Assembly: GCA_018067055.1 (NCBI GenBank)
Contig: JAGPVK010000301.1
Location: 1-7,972, forward strand
Direction: 5' to 3'
DNA: 7,972 nt
Origin: Sphingomonadales bacterium
Lineage (GTDB): Bacteria > Pseudomonadota > Alphaproteobacteria > Sphingomonadales > Sphingomonadaceae
Shown here: positions 1 to 6,548 of the stretch, piece by piece
How the letters are laid out: each line of letters begins with the position of its first letter
Position numbering within the stretch: position 1 is the stretch's first letter
Notes under the pieces: generated by a model
Database searches by the model: none
Told to the model about the DNA's origin: nothing
Seen by the model: the letters and a program-made list of their open reading frames with translations, nothing else
Position numbers and translations under genes: made by a program

Positions 1-858
1 CGAAGATTCGGCAGCCCATCCACCAAAATAGGCATTGGAGCGCGCCAGTTCGGTAGCGACGGCGACATCGGCAAGCTTGTGCTTGATCGCCTGATAGCCT
101 CCGAGCGGCCGACCAAAAATCTGGCGGTCATTGGCATAGTCGCGCGCCATCGTCAGGCAGGCATCGGCCGCGCCGACCGCTTCAAATGCAGCCTGCACCG
201 CCGCCTGATCGATCAAACGATCTAGCTTGCCCGTACCCGGCATTGGTTCCGCAACGGCATCCGCAAAATCGATCCGGTAATGCGGGCGCAGCTGGTCAAA
301 GCTCTCGAGCCTGGTGCGCGTCACTGCGCTCTGCTGCAGTTCGACAAGCGCGAAGCCGCCGTCAGCGACTAGAACCACCGCAATATCGGCAAATTCCGCA
401 TCGGCGACCGGAGTCTTGCTGCCATTGAGCTTTCCATTTTCAAGCCGTGTACCGGTCGCAAATACCGGTCCCGGACCCTCGGCATGGCCAAATGTTGCAA
501 TAGCCTCACCCGACGCGAGCTTTGGCAGCCATTTCGCCTGTTGTGCCTTGCTACCGGCCAGATGAATCGCCTCTGCCGCCAGCACAATCGAGCTCATGAA
601 AGGTACTGCGGCATTGGCCCCACCCAGTGCCTCCATGATGACTCCGAGATCGAGCGCACCGAGTCCCAAACCGCCATGTTCTTCGGATATGGTTACGCCA
701 AGGAAACCCATCTCCGCCAGCTTTCGCCACAGCGGTTCATCCCATTGCGCATCCGAATCGATAAGCGTGCGCAAGCGGTCAAAGGGTGTCATGTCGGCCA
801 GAAGCGCTCGCGCTTGCTCACCGAGCATTTTTTGTTCATCGTTGAGATCAAAATTCAT
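1..858 (-). CDS. Acyl-CoA dehydrogenase, small (beta-type) subunit, 3' end cut off by window edge
   Basis: Reading leftwards from the ATG at 858-856, the frame stays open for 286 codons to the window edge, so the C-terminus (perhaps 80-90 residues) is missing. The protein starts MNFDLNDEQKMLGEQARALL, a normal ACAD N-terminal helix. It continues through 'LAEMGFLGVTISEEHGGLGLG' style residues at about 48-67 and a degenerate middle beta-domain. The C-terminal helical domain contains R245-Q-I-F-G249 and YQAIKH (255-260), the motif that contacts FAD in this family. The middle domain has no 'SEP.AGSD' and no 'WTS' motif, as in the beta subunits of alpha2beta2 ACADs, so it probably needs a large partner; that partner could lie just left of the window. 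It is transcribed away from the other genes. No convincing Shine-Dalgarno precedes the ATG. The family assignment is secure; substrate and partner are inferred or unknown. Confidence 0.9.
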   Translation of the reverse strand, partial: MNFDLNDEQKMLGEQARALLADMTPFDRLRTLIDSDAQWDEPLWRKLAEMGFLGVTISEEHGGLGLGALDLGVIMEALGGANAAVPFMSSIVLAAEAIHLAGSKAQQAKWLPKLASGEAIATFGHAEGPGPVFATGTRLENGKLNGSKTPVADAEFADIAVVLVADGGFALVELQQSAVTRTRLESFDQLRPHYRIDFADAVAEPMPGTGKLDRLIDQAAVQAAFEAVGAADACLTMARDYANDRQIFGRPLGGYQAIKHKLADVAVATELARSNAYFGGWAAESS

Positions 859-888
859 AGAGGGACTTGCTCTGTTGTTATAGAATGT

Positions 889-916
889 GTCATAGCGAGT
901 TGTATAACTAGGTCAA
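889..916 (-). promoter_or_regulatory. Candidate sigma70-type promoter for the leftward ACAD gene
   Basis: On the minus strand TTGACC (916-911) resembles a -35 box. It is followed after 16 bases by TATGAC (894-889), a 4/6 match to a -10 box. Transcription would begin near 882 and give a leader of roughly 24 bases before the ATG at 858. For the rightward operon I see only a TATAAC at 903-908 with no good -35 box, so its promoter is not resolved. This is prediction from consensus only. Confidence 0.35.
898..909. promoter_or_regulatory. Palindrome in the divergent spacer, possible operator
   Basis: AGTT-GTAT-AACT has perfect 4-base arms around a 4-base centre. It lies between the -35 and -10 boxes of the candidate leftward promoter and overlaps a TATAAC that could serve the rightward operon. 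A second, wider symmetry is present: GTTATA (877-882) is the exact reverse complement of TATAAC (903-908), with 20 bases between. A TetR- or GntR-type repressor bound here could control both directions, which is common for acyl-CoA catabolic clusters. The site does not match the KstR consensus as I remember it, and no regulator gene is in the window. Confidence 0.3.
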
Positions 917-933
917 CCATGAGAACGGCCTCC

Positions 934-938
934 GGAGG
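934..938 (+). promoter_or_regulatory. Shine-Dalgarno GGAGG fixing the crotonase start
   Basis: GGAGG ends 10 bases before the ATG at 949. The alternative in-frame ATG at 919 lies upstream of this motif and has only a weak AGG (910-912) ahead of it. The conserved crotonase N-terminus also begins immediately after 949, so 949 is the preferred start. Confidence 0.65.
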
Positions 939-948
939 ATTAAAGTGC

Positions 949-1749
949 ATGCAATATGAAACCATAATAGTCGATGTCGCCGACCATATCGCGACGATCA
1001 CTTTAAACCGGCCAGAGGCTATGAATAGCTTCACGCGGCAGATGATGGACGAATTCGAACATCTGTGGAAGTGGGTCGCGAACGAAGATGACATCCACTG
1101 CTGTGTCATACGCGCTGCACCGGGTAAAGCCTGGTCGACCGGTGTCGATGTCAAGGAATCGCAAAAGCCGGGCGGCACCGTCGTCGATCTTGACAATATC
1201 TGGCACTGCGAGGATCCGGGCAATTATCTGGGTCCCAAGTCGATGAATTGCTGGAAACCGATCATCGCCGCCGTCCACGGCATGGCCGCAGGCGGAGCCT
1301 TTTACTGGCTCAACGAGAGCGACATCATCATCTGTTCCGAGGACGCGACTTTTTTCGATCCGCATGTCACCTACGGCATGACCAGTGCGCTGGAACCCAT
1401 CGGCATGACCTATCACATGCCGCTGCACGACGTTTTGCGCATGGTCTTGCTTGGCAATGACGAGCGCATCGGTGCCGGAACTGCGCTGCGTATCGGCTTG
1501 GTCAGCGAAATCGTGACGCTGGATGACCTGTGGCCGCGCGCGCAGGAACTGGCTGCCACGATTGCTGCGAAACCGCCGGCGGCCACGGCAGGTTCGGTCA
1601 AGGCGATTTGGGAGTCCCTCGATCTGCCACGCAGCGTCGCCCTGCAGCACGGACTGAAATATTGTCAGATCGGCAATCCGGTGGGTGTGCCGCAGGTGGA
1701 CCGGGCGGCTCTTATGGCTGACAAGGCGAAAAAATTCACAATCCGCTGA
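949..1749 (+). CDS. Crotonase-family (enoyl-CoA hydratase/isomerase-like) protein lacking both catalytic glutamates
   Basis: This 266-aa protein has the usual crotonase length and layout: a beta-strand start with LNRPEAMNSF (19-28), the first oxyanion-hole segment KAWSTGVDVKE (60-70), and the second oxyanion-hole segment AAVHGMAAGGAFYW (107-120). It should therefore bind an acyl-CoA thioester and stabilise an enolate. Aligned without gaps to rat mitochondrial enoyl-CoA hydratase, the position of Glu144 is Tyr119 and that of Glu164 is His139 (in FFDPHV), so the classical water-addition residues are absent. A Glu149 in ALEPIG, a few residues later, is a possible substitute acid. It is the first gene of the rightward operon and lies 76 bases before an ACAD pair. 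Family membership is certain. The reaction could be a non-standard hydratase, an isomerase, a C-C hydrolase (retro-Claisen) or a non-catalytic acyl-CoA binder such as EchA6 of M. tuberculosis. Confidence 0.9.
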   Translation: MQYETIIVDVADHIATITLNRPEAMNSFTRQMMDEFEHLWKWVANEDDIHCCVIRAAPGKAWSTGVDVKESQKPGGTVVDLDNIWHCEDPGNYLGPKSMNCWKPIIAAVHGMAAGGAFYWLNESDIIICSEDATFFDPHVTYGMTSALEPIGMTYHMPLHDVLRMVLLGNDERIGAGTALRIGLVSEIVTLDDLWPRAQELAATIAAKPPAATAGSVKAIWESLDLPRSVALQHGLKYCQIGNPVGVPQVDRAALMADKAKKFTIR

Positions 1750-1825
1750 CGGACACCTCCTTGCCGACCGGCAGAAGGCTACGACCAATTAAAACCGAAC
1801 GAAAAGAACAAGGAAACAGGCAAGC

Positions 1826-2920
1826 ATGTCGATTCTCTATGACGACGCCCAACAGTCGATAGCGAATGAATCCCGGCGCGTGCTCGAGGCGCGTGTCAGC
1901 AAGGATGAGCTTTTGCCCTTGCTGGAATCCACTGGCCAGTATCACAAAGGTTTTTGGAATACGGCGAAAGAACAGGGCTGGACGGCGCTGGCCCTGCCCG
2001 AAGAATATGACGGGCTGGCCCTAGGTCTGGTTGAGCTAGGGCTGATCGCGCATCAGGCTGGCCGCACGCTAAGCGGCGCACCCTTTCTGACCTCCAGCTT
2101 CGGCGCGGCCAAGGCAATAGAACTCTATGGGTCAGATGCGCAGAAATCAAAATGGTTGCCGGGACTTGCCAGTGGTGAAACCATCGGTGCCGTTACGATA
2201 GCATCGGGTGCGAATGCCCTTCCCCAGCGGCCGCGAACAAGCTTCGCCAATGACCAGGTCGACGGCATTGCAACCGGCGTTTCGGGCGGTCTCGCCGCTG
2301 ATATCGCCATTATATTGGCGCAAGGGTCGGGTGGACCAACGCTGATCATCGCCGAACTTGCTGCTGTCGAACGGCAAGCGATCGCAAGTTTCGACAATAG
2401 CCGTTGCGTAGCCAATCTCCATTTCAAAGCCACCCCGGCCGAGATTCTGGTCGACGGACAAGGAGCGCGCGATGCCGCCCTGCACATTCTGGCGCTGCAA
2501 GCGGTGATCACCGCGCACGAACAAACCGGGGGGGCCGAGTCCCTCATGGAAACCGCGCGCGACTATGCCATAACCCGTCGTGCCTTTGGACAGGTCATTG
2601 GTGCCTTCCAGTCGGTGAAACATCGCATAGCCGAACTTTATGCGCTGGTCGAACTGGCCCGCGCCAATTGCATCCACGCGGCATCACAACAAGGCGCAGA
2701 GGATTTTATCGCCACAGCAGCAGCGGCACGCCTTTCAGCAACCGAAGCTTATGACACTGCGGCGCGCGATTGCATCCAGATCCATGGCGGTATTGGCGTA
2801 ACCTGGGAGGCGGGTCTTCACCTTCATATGCGCAGAGCCCGCAGCCTGGCTATCGAACAAGGCAACTCTCTGTTCTGGGAAGATATATTGGTGGATAGCC
2901 TGATAGGAGAAGCAGCATGA
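1826..2920 (+). CDS. Acyl-CoA dehydrogenase small (beta) subunit, first pair
   Basis: This 364-aa protein has an ACAD N-terminal helical domain (ALALPEEYDGLALG, 55-67), a poorly conserved middle domain without the SEP..GSD and WTS motifs, and a clear C-terminal domain: RRAFGQVIGAFQSVKH (251-266) and QIHGGIGVTWE (318-328). These C-terminal motifs build part of the FAD site. Aligned with other ACADs, the helix-G base position is Thr229 and the MCAD Glu376 position is Gln345, so it is unlikely to be active alone. It is inferred to be the FAD-site-completing partner of the next gene's product, as FadE27 and FadE29 are in mycobacteria. The start is set by AAGGAAA (1810-1816) before the ATG. The stop overlaps the next start as ATGA (2917-2920), pointing to translational coupling and equal amounts of both subunits. 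It is soluble and cytoplasmic: no signal peptide or membrane segment is seen. Confidence 0.9.
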   Translation: MSILYDDAQQSIANESRRVLEARVSKDELLPLLESTGQYHKGFWNTAKEQGWTALALPEEYDGLALGLVELGLIAHQAGRTLSGAPFLTSSFGAAKAIELYGSDAQKSKWLPGLASGETIGAVTIASGANALPQRPRTSFANDQVDGIATGVSGGLAADIAIILAQGSGGPTLIIAELAAVERQAIASFDNSRCVANLHFKATPAEILVDGQGARDAALHILALQAVITAHEQTGGAESLMETARDYAITRRAFGQVIGAFQSVKHRIAELYALVELARANCIHAASQQGAEDFIATAAAARLSATEAYDTAARDCIQIHGGIGVTWEAGLHLHMRRARSLAIEQGNSLFWEDILVDSLIGEAA

Positions 2921-4122
2921 GCGACATCGAAACCTATCGCAAAAATGCAGCAACCTGGCTTGAAAGCGTCGTGCAGACCTATGGCAAGGCGGCACGCAAG
3001 GGCTTATCAGAATCCGAGGATCTTGCGCTCGGTCGCCGCTATCAGAATGCCAAGTTCGAAGCCGGCTATGCCGGGATCAACTGGCCGACCGAATATGGCG
3101 GCCAGGGCCTGTCGCATATCGAGAAAGTAACCTTCGAATCGGAGGAAATGAAACACGGCTTCCCGAGCGGCTATTTCGGTATCTCGCTGGGCATGCCCGT
3201 CCCGATCCTGATGCAATTTGGTCCCGACCAGGAATTCGCCAAGGAGCGCGTCCTCAAAGCCCTGAAGGGCGAGGAAATCTGGTGCCAGCTATTCTCGGAA
3301 CCCGCCGGGGGATCCGATCTGGCTGGCCTTCGCACCAAGGCCGAGCCCGACGGCAATGGCTGGAAAATCAACGGCCAGAAATTGTGGACCAGCTGGGCGC
3401 AATATAGCGACTATGGCGTGATCGTCGTCCGCACCGACCCGAATGTGCCCAAGCACAAGGGTCTGACCTATTTCTGGGTCGACATGAAGGCGCCAGGCGT
3501 CGACGTGCGTCCAATCAAGCTTGCCGGAGGCGACAGCCACGTCAACGAGGTGTTTTTTGATGATGTGAAGATCAGCGACGATCATCGCATGTCGCCGGTT
3601 GGCGGCGGTTTTGCCGTTGCCATGGCGACGCTGATGATCGAACGCTATGTCGCGACCGACAGCGCCGGCTTTGGTCCGCATCTCGAACTGTTCATCGACC
3701 TGGCCAAGGCCATTGAAATCAATGGCAAGCCGGCAATCGCGGATGGACGGATCCGCCAGCAGATCGCCCGCAACTATGCCATGCGCAGCGGCCTCAACGC
3801 GATTACCGCACGGGCGATGCTGATGATGAAAGCCGGGATGACCCCCGGCCCGGAAGGCTCGCTGAACAAACTGGTGTCGGTGCGGTCGCGCCAGAAACTG
3901 TCGGAACTGGCGATCGATCTGCAGGGCAGTGAGGGTTTTGCCTATGACGATCACGCCCAGCAAAAGGACAATTGGACGTCGAGCTGGATCAATGCCCCGA
4001 CCGGACGAATCGCTGGCGGTGCCGACGAAATGCTGCTCAATACGATTGCCGAAAAAATTCTTGGCCTGCCCCAGGACCATCGCCCCGACAAGGGCATTGC
4101 CTTCAACCAGATTCCAGCTTGA
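2917..4122 (+). CDS. Acyl-CoA dehydrogenase large (alpha, catalytic) subunit, first pair
   Basis: This 401-aa protein is inferred to oxidise an acyl-CoA to the 2-enoyl-CoA with FAD, passing electrons to electron-transfer flavoprotein. Motifs in order: INWPTEYGGQGLS (54-66) in the N-terminal helical domain; QLFSEPAGGSDLAG (124-137) and INGQKLWTSW (151-160) in the beta-domain, for substrate and flavin; and IERYVA (241-246) on helix G, where Glu242 fits the catalytic base used by IVD-like ACADs and by FadE26. The C-terminal GGADEML (367-373) followed by IAEKILGLP (377-385) replaces the usual GG(S/T).EIQRN. The gene is preceded by AGGAGA (2905-2910), which lies inside the small-subunit gene. Together with the upstream small subunit it probably forms an alpha2beta2 enzyme for a bulky acyl-CoA. 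The substrate is not readable from the sequence. Confidence 0.92.
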   Translation: MSDIETYRKNAATWLESVVQTYGKAARKGLSESEDLALGRRYQNAKFEAGYAGINWPTEYGGQGLSHIEKVTFESEEMKHGFPSGYFGISLGMPVPILMQFGPDQEFAKERVLKALKGEEIWCQLFSEPAGGSDLAGLRTKAEPDGNGWKINGQKLWTSWAQYSDYGVIVVRTDPNVPKHKGLTYFWVDMKAPGVDVRPIKLAGGDSHVNEVFFDDVKISDDHRMSPVGGGFAVAMATLMIERYVATDSAGFGPHLELFIDLAKAIEINGKPAIADGRIRQQIARNYAMRSGLNAITARAMLMMKAGMTPGPEGSLNKLVSVRSRQKLSELAIDLQGSEGFAYDDHAQQKDNWTSSWINAPTGRIAGGADEMLLNTIAEKILGLPQDHRPDKGIAFNQIPA

Positions 4123-4139
4123 ACATAAGGAAATATATC

Positions 4140-5393
4140 ATGACCGAAGCCTATATCATCGACGCCGTCCGCACCCCTCGGGGCATTGGCAAACCTGGCA
4201 AGGGTGCGCTGTCGCACCTCCATCCACAGCATCTTGCCGCCACGGTTTTGAAAGCGCTCAGGGAGCGCAACAATCTCGACACCGCCAGTGTGGACGATAT
4301 CATCTGGTCGACCTCGACCCAGAAGGGCAAGCAGGGCGGCGACATGGGCCGGATGGCCGCGCTGGCCGCCGGCTATGACACCAAGGCATCGGGAACCACG
4401 CTCGACCGCTTCTGCGGCGGCGGCATCACCTCGGTGAATTTTGCCACCGCGACGGTGATGTCTGGTATGGAAGAATGCGTCATCGCCGGTGGCACCGAGA
4501 TGATGAGCTACACGGCCCAGGTTGGTGCCGAAGAAGCGGATGCCGGGATCAAGCCACTCGGCATGGGCTCGGGCAATCCCGCGCTCGACGCCATTCATCC
4601 GCAATCGCATCAGGGTGTATGCGGCGATGCGATCGCGGCGCAGGAAGGCATCAGCCGCGAGGCTGTCGATGCGCTGGCGCTGGAAAGCCAGAAGCGCGCC
4701 GCCCATGCCATCGCCGAGAACCGTTTCGCCAAATCCCTGATCACGGTCTACAACGAGGACGGCAGCGTCGCGCTCGACCATGAAGAATTCCCGCGCCCGC
4801 AAACGACCGCCGAAGGGCTCGCCGGACTGAAGGCGAGCTTTGGTGCGCTGAAGGATTTCGATCTCGGCAATGGCGTGACCTTCGCCAAGCAGATCCAGCG
4901 CGTCTATCCGGATCTCGAGTGGGAAGGCGTGCATCACGCCGGCAACAGCTCCGGCGTTGTCGATGGAGCGGCGGCCTTGCTGATCACCTCCAAAGACTAT
5001 GCTGACAAGCACGGCCTGAAACCCCGGGCGCGGATCGTGGCCTATGCCAATGTCGGCGACTGCCCGACACTGATGCTCAATGCGCCGGTTCCAGCGGCAA
5101 AGAAGGTGCTCGAGAAAGCCGGCCTGACCAAGGATGATATCGACGTCTGGGAAATCAACGAAGCCTTTGCCGTGGTTGCCGAAAAATTCATCCGCGACCT
5201 CGATCTTGACCGGGCCAAGGTCAATATCAATGGCGGCGCCTGCGCGCTCGGCCATCCGATTGGTGCGACCGGATCGATGCTGATCGGCACGGCCCTTGAC
5301 GAGCTCGAACGGTCGGGCGGCCGCTACGGTCTGGTGACGATGTGCGCTGCGGGCGGCATGGCACCGGCGATTGTCATCGAACGGATGGTTTAA
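4140..5393 (+). CDS. Acetyl-CoA acyltransferase (degradative thiolase, FadA/FadI-like)
   Basis: This 417-aa thiolase cleaves a 3-oxoacyl-CoA with CoA, releasing acetyl-CoA (or propionyl-CoA from an alpha-methyl substrate). All catalytic parts are visible: the nucleophile Cys92 in LDRFCGGG; HAGNSSGVVDGAAA (266-279); Asn340 in NEAFA; His372 in GHPIGATGS; and Cys402 in TMCAAGGMAPA. The 30-residue spacing of His372 to Cys402 matches that of bacterial thiolases. Length and the segment around HEEFPRPQTTAEGL (214-227) resemble the long FadA-type thiolases rather than the ~390-aa biosynthetic PhaA type. The ATG at 4140 has AAGGAAA (4127-4133) in front and the typical start MTEAYIIDAVRTP; upstream extension would run into the preceding ACAD gene. 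It sits 17 bases after the first ACAD pair and 45 before the second, so it presumably serves the same pathway. Substrate chain or ring is unknown. Confidence 0.94.
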   Translation: MTEAYIIDAVRTPRGIGKPGKGALSHLHPQHLAATVLKALRERNNLDTASVDDIIWSTSTQKGKQGGDMGRMAALAAGYDTKASGTTLDRFCGGGITSVNFATATVMSGMEECVIAGGTEMMSYTAQVGAEEADAGIKPLGMGSGNPALDAIHPQSHQGVCGDAIAAQEGISREAVDALALESQKRAAHAIAENRFAKSLITVYNEDGSVALDHEEFPRPQTTAEGLAGLKASFGALKDFDLGNGVTFAKQIQRVYPDLEWEGVHHAGNSSGVVDGAAALLITSKDYADKHGLKPRARIVAYANVGDCPTLMLNAPVPAAKKVLEKAGLTKDDIDVWEINEAFAVVAEKFIRDLDLDRAKVNINGGACALGHPIGATGSMLIGTALDELERSGGRYGLVTMCAAGGMAPAIVIERMV

Positions 5394-5438
5394 GAGCCCA
5401 TCGATCCGACCGGTTCCGTATATCATGAAGGCAATCGA

Positions 5439-6548
5439 ATGAGTGAGATATCAAGTGAAGATCGCCTTGCGATGCGCGATAGCTTTGCCCGACTCCTCGC
5501 CGCGCAGGCGGGAGAAAAGGCGCTGCGCGAGACCATGGCAAGCCCACACGGCTTTGACGAGAATTTGTGGCAGTCCATGGCCGAAATCGGCCTGCTCGGA
5601 TTGATCGTCGACCCCGAATATGGCGGTATCGGCGGTGACGCACAAATATTGGAAGATTTGATGGAGGAAGCGGGCGCGCATCTGTTGTGCAGCCCGTTCC
5701 TGTCCACCGCAGTGATGGCAGCCAGCCTGATTTCGGCGTCATCGGACGAAATCCTGAAGACCGCATTGCTCTCCTCGATTTGTGACGGGACAAAAATCTT
5801 CGCTGTTGCCGCAACCGGCGAAAATGGCCTCTGGACCAATGAGGACATTTCTGTTGAGGCGCACAAACAGGGGGACGAATGGATTTTGGATGGCTCGGCC
5901 TCCTTCGTGCTGCACGTGGAAAAGGCTGATCACTTATTGGTTTTTGCCCGTGCTGACGGGGGCCTTCGGGTGTTCTTGGCTGATCCCGCAACCGACGCTG
6001 TCGACGTTCAAAAACTTGCAACCAATGATCCGACCCTGCGATTGTCGAAGCTCATTTTTTCAGGCGCCAATGCTCGGCCTCTTGCCGATGTCGATGAAGC
6101 GGCAATTGAAACAGCGCTTGAGCTCGCGAAACTGGCTCAGGCCGGAGAACAGGCCGGAGGGGTAAAACGGATATTCGACATCACCGTGGAATATCTGCGT
6201 ACCCGCTATCAATTCGGTCGCCAAATCGGCAGCTATCAATCGCTCAAACATATCGCGGCAGACATGCTGATCGAGGTCGAATCGGCAGCTTCCGCTGCCC
6301 GGCACGCCGCCAGGATGTTGGCAACCGAATCCCCGGAAGCGAAGACATTTGTCAGTCTCGCTGCCTTCGCCTGCGCCGATGCCTATCGCGACGTTTCTGC
6401 GCAGGCCATTCAGCTGCACGGCGGCATCGCCTATACATGGGAACATCCGGCGCATCTGTACTGGCGGCGCGCACGGACCGGATTATGGCTGTTCGGATCG
6501 TCGGATCAGCACCGCGAAGCATATCTCACCAGTTTGGAGGCAGCATGA
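5439..6548 (+). CDS. Acyl-CoA dehydrogenase small (beta) subunit, second pair
   Basis: This 369-aa protein has the same design as the first small subunit: LIVDPEYGGIGGD (55-67) near the N-terminus, a divergent middle domain, then RTRYQFGRQIGSYQSLKH (254-271) and QLHGGIAYTWE (325-335). The position of MCAD Glu376 is Phe352, and no helix-G Glu-Arg is found, so catalysis must come from the partner subunit. The C-terminal segment WRRARTGLWLFGSS is typical of this class. GAAGG (5427-5431) precedes the ATG at a good distance. The gene ends in ...LEAA-stop with the stop overlapping the next start. It clearly differs from the first small subunit outside the motifs, suggesting a different substrate or pathway step rather than a recent duplicate. 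The ACAD call is firm; the alpha2beta2 partner role is inference from gene order and missing residues. Confidence 0.9.
   Translation: MSEISSEDRLAMRDSFARLLAAQAGEKALRETMASPHGFDENLWQSMAEIGLLGLIVDPEYGGIGGDAQILEDLMEEAGAHLLCSPFLSTAVMAASLISASSDEILKTALLSSICDGTKIFAVAATGENGLWTNEDISVEAHKQGDEWILDGSASFVLHVEKADHLLVFARADGGLRVFLADPATDAVDVQKLATNDPTLRLSKLIFSGANARPLADVDEAAIETALELAKLAQAGEQAGGVKRIFDITVEYLRTRYQFGRQIGSYQSLKHIAADMLIEVESAASAARHAARMLATESPEAKTFVSLAAFACADAYRDVSAQAIQLHGGIAYTWEHPAHLYWRRARTGLWLFGSSDQHREAYLTSLEAA
6536..6540 (+). promoter_or_regulatory. Shine-Dalgarno GGAGG with two possible starts for the second large subunit
   Basis: GGAGG lies in the Ser-Leu-Glu-Ala codons at the end of the small-subunit gene. 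It is 4 bases from the ATG at 6545 and 7 bases from the in-frame ATG at 6548. Distance favours 6548 (one-base overlap, 403 aa); the ATGA overlap matching the first pair favours 6545 (404 aa). The proteins differ by one methionine only. Confidence 0.5.

Noticed and set aside
484..948. Upstream extension of the crotonase frame to an ATG at 484
   Set aside because: The extension would overlap the divergent ACAD gene on the other strand, its translation is unlike any crotonase N-terminus, and a good ribosome site stands before 949.
1003..1788. A 261-codon open frame on the minus strand
   Set aside because: It is antisense to the crotonase gene and shows no family motif; a shadow frame.
1750..1825. 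Possible terminator or internal promoter between the crotonase and the first ACAD pair
   Set aside because: Only a 4-bp TGCC/GGCA stem and a TTGCCG without a properly spaced -10 box are present, so read-through in one operon is the simpler reading.
3972..4139. N-terminal extension of the thiolase
   Set aside because: It overlaps the end of the large ACAD gene; the thiolase N-terminus MTEAYIIDAVRTP starts at 4140 behind a clear ribosome site.
3951..5426. A 491-codon open frame on the minus strand
   Set aside because: It is antisense to the thiolase and the end of the first large ACAD, whose motifs are unmistakable. Its translation is rich in Arg, His and Gly with no recognisable domain, as expected for the shadow of a GC-rich gene.
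5425..5442. Five-codon frame (ATG AAG GCA ATC GAA TGA) whose stop overlaps the start of the second small subunit
   Set aside because: Too short to support as a leader peptide, it has no ribosome site of its own, and its GAAGG serves as the ribosome site of the real gene.
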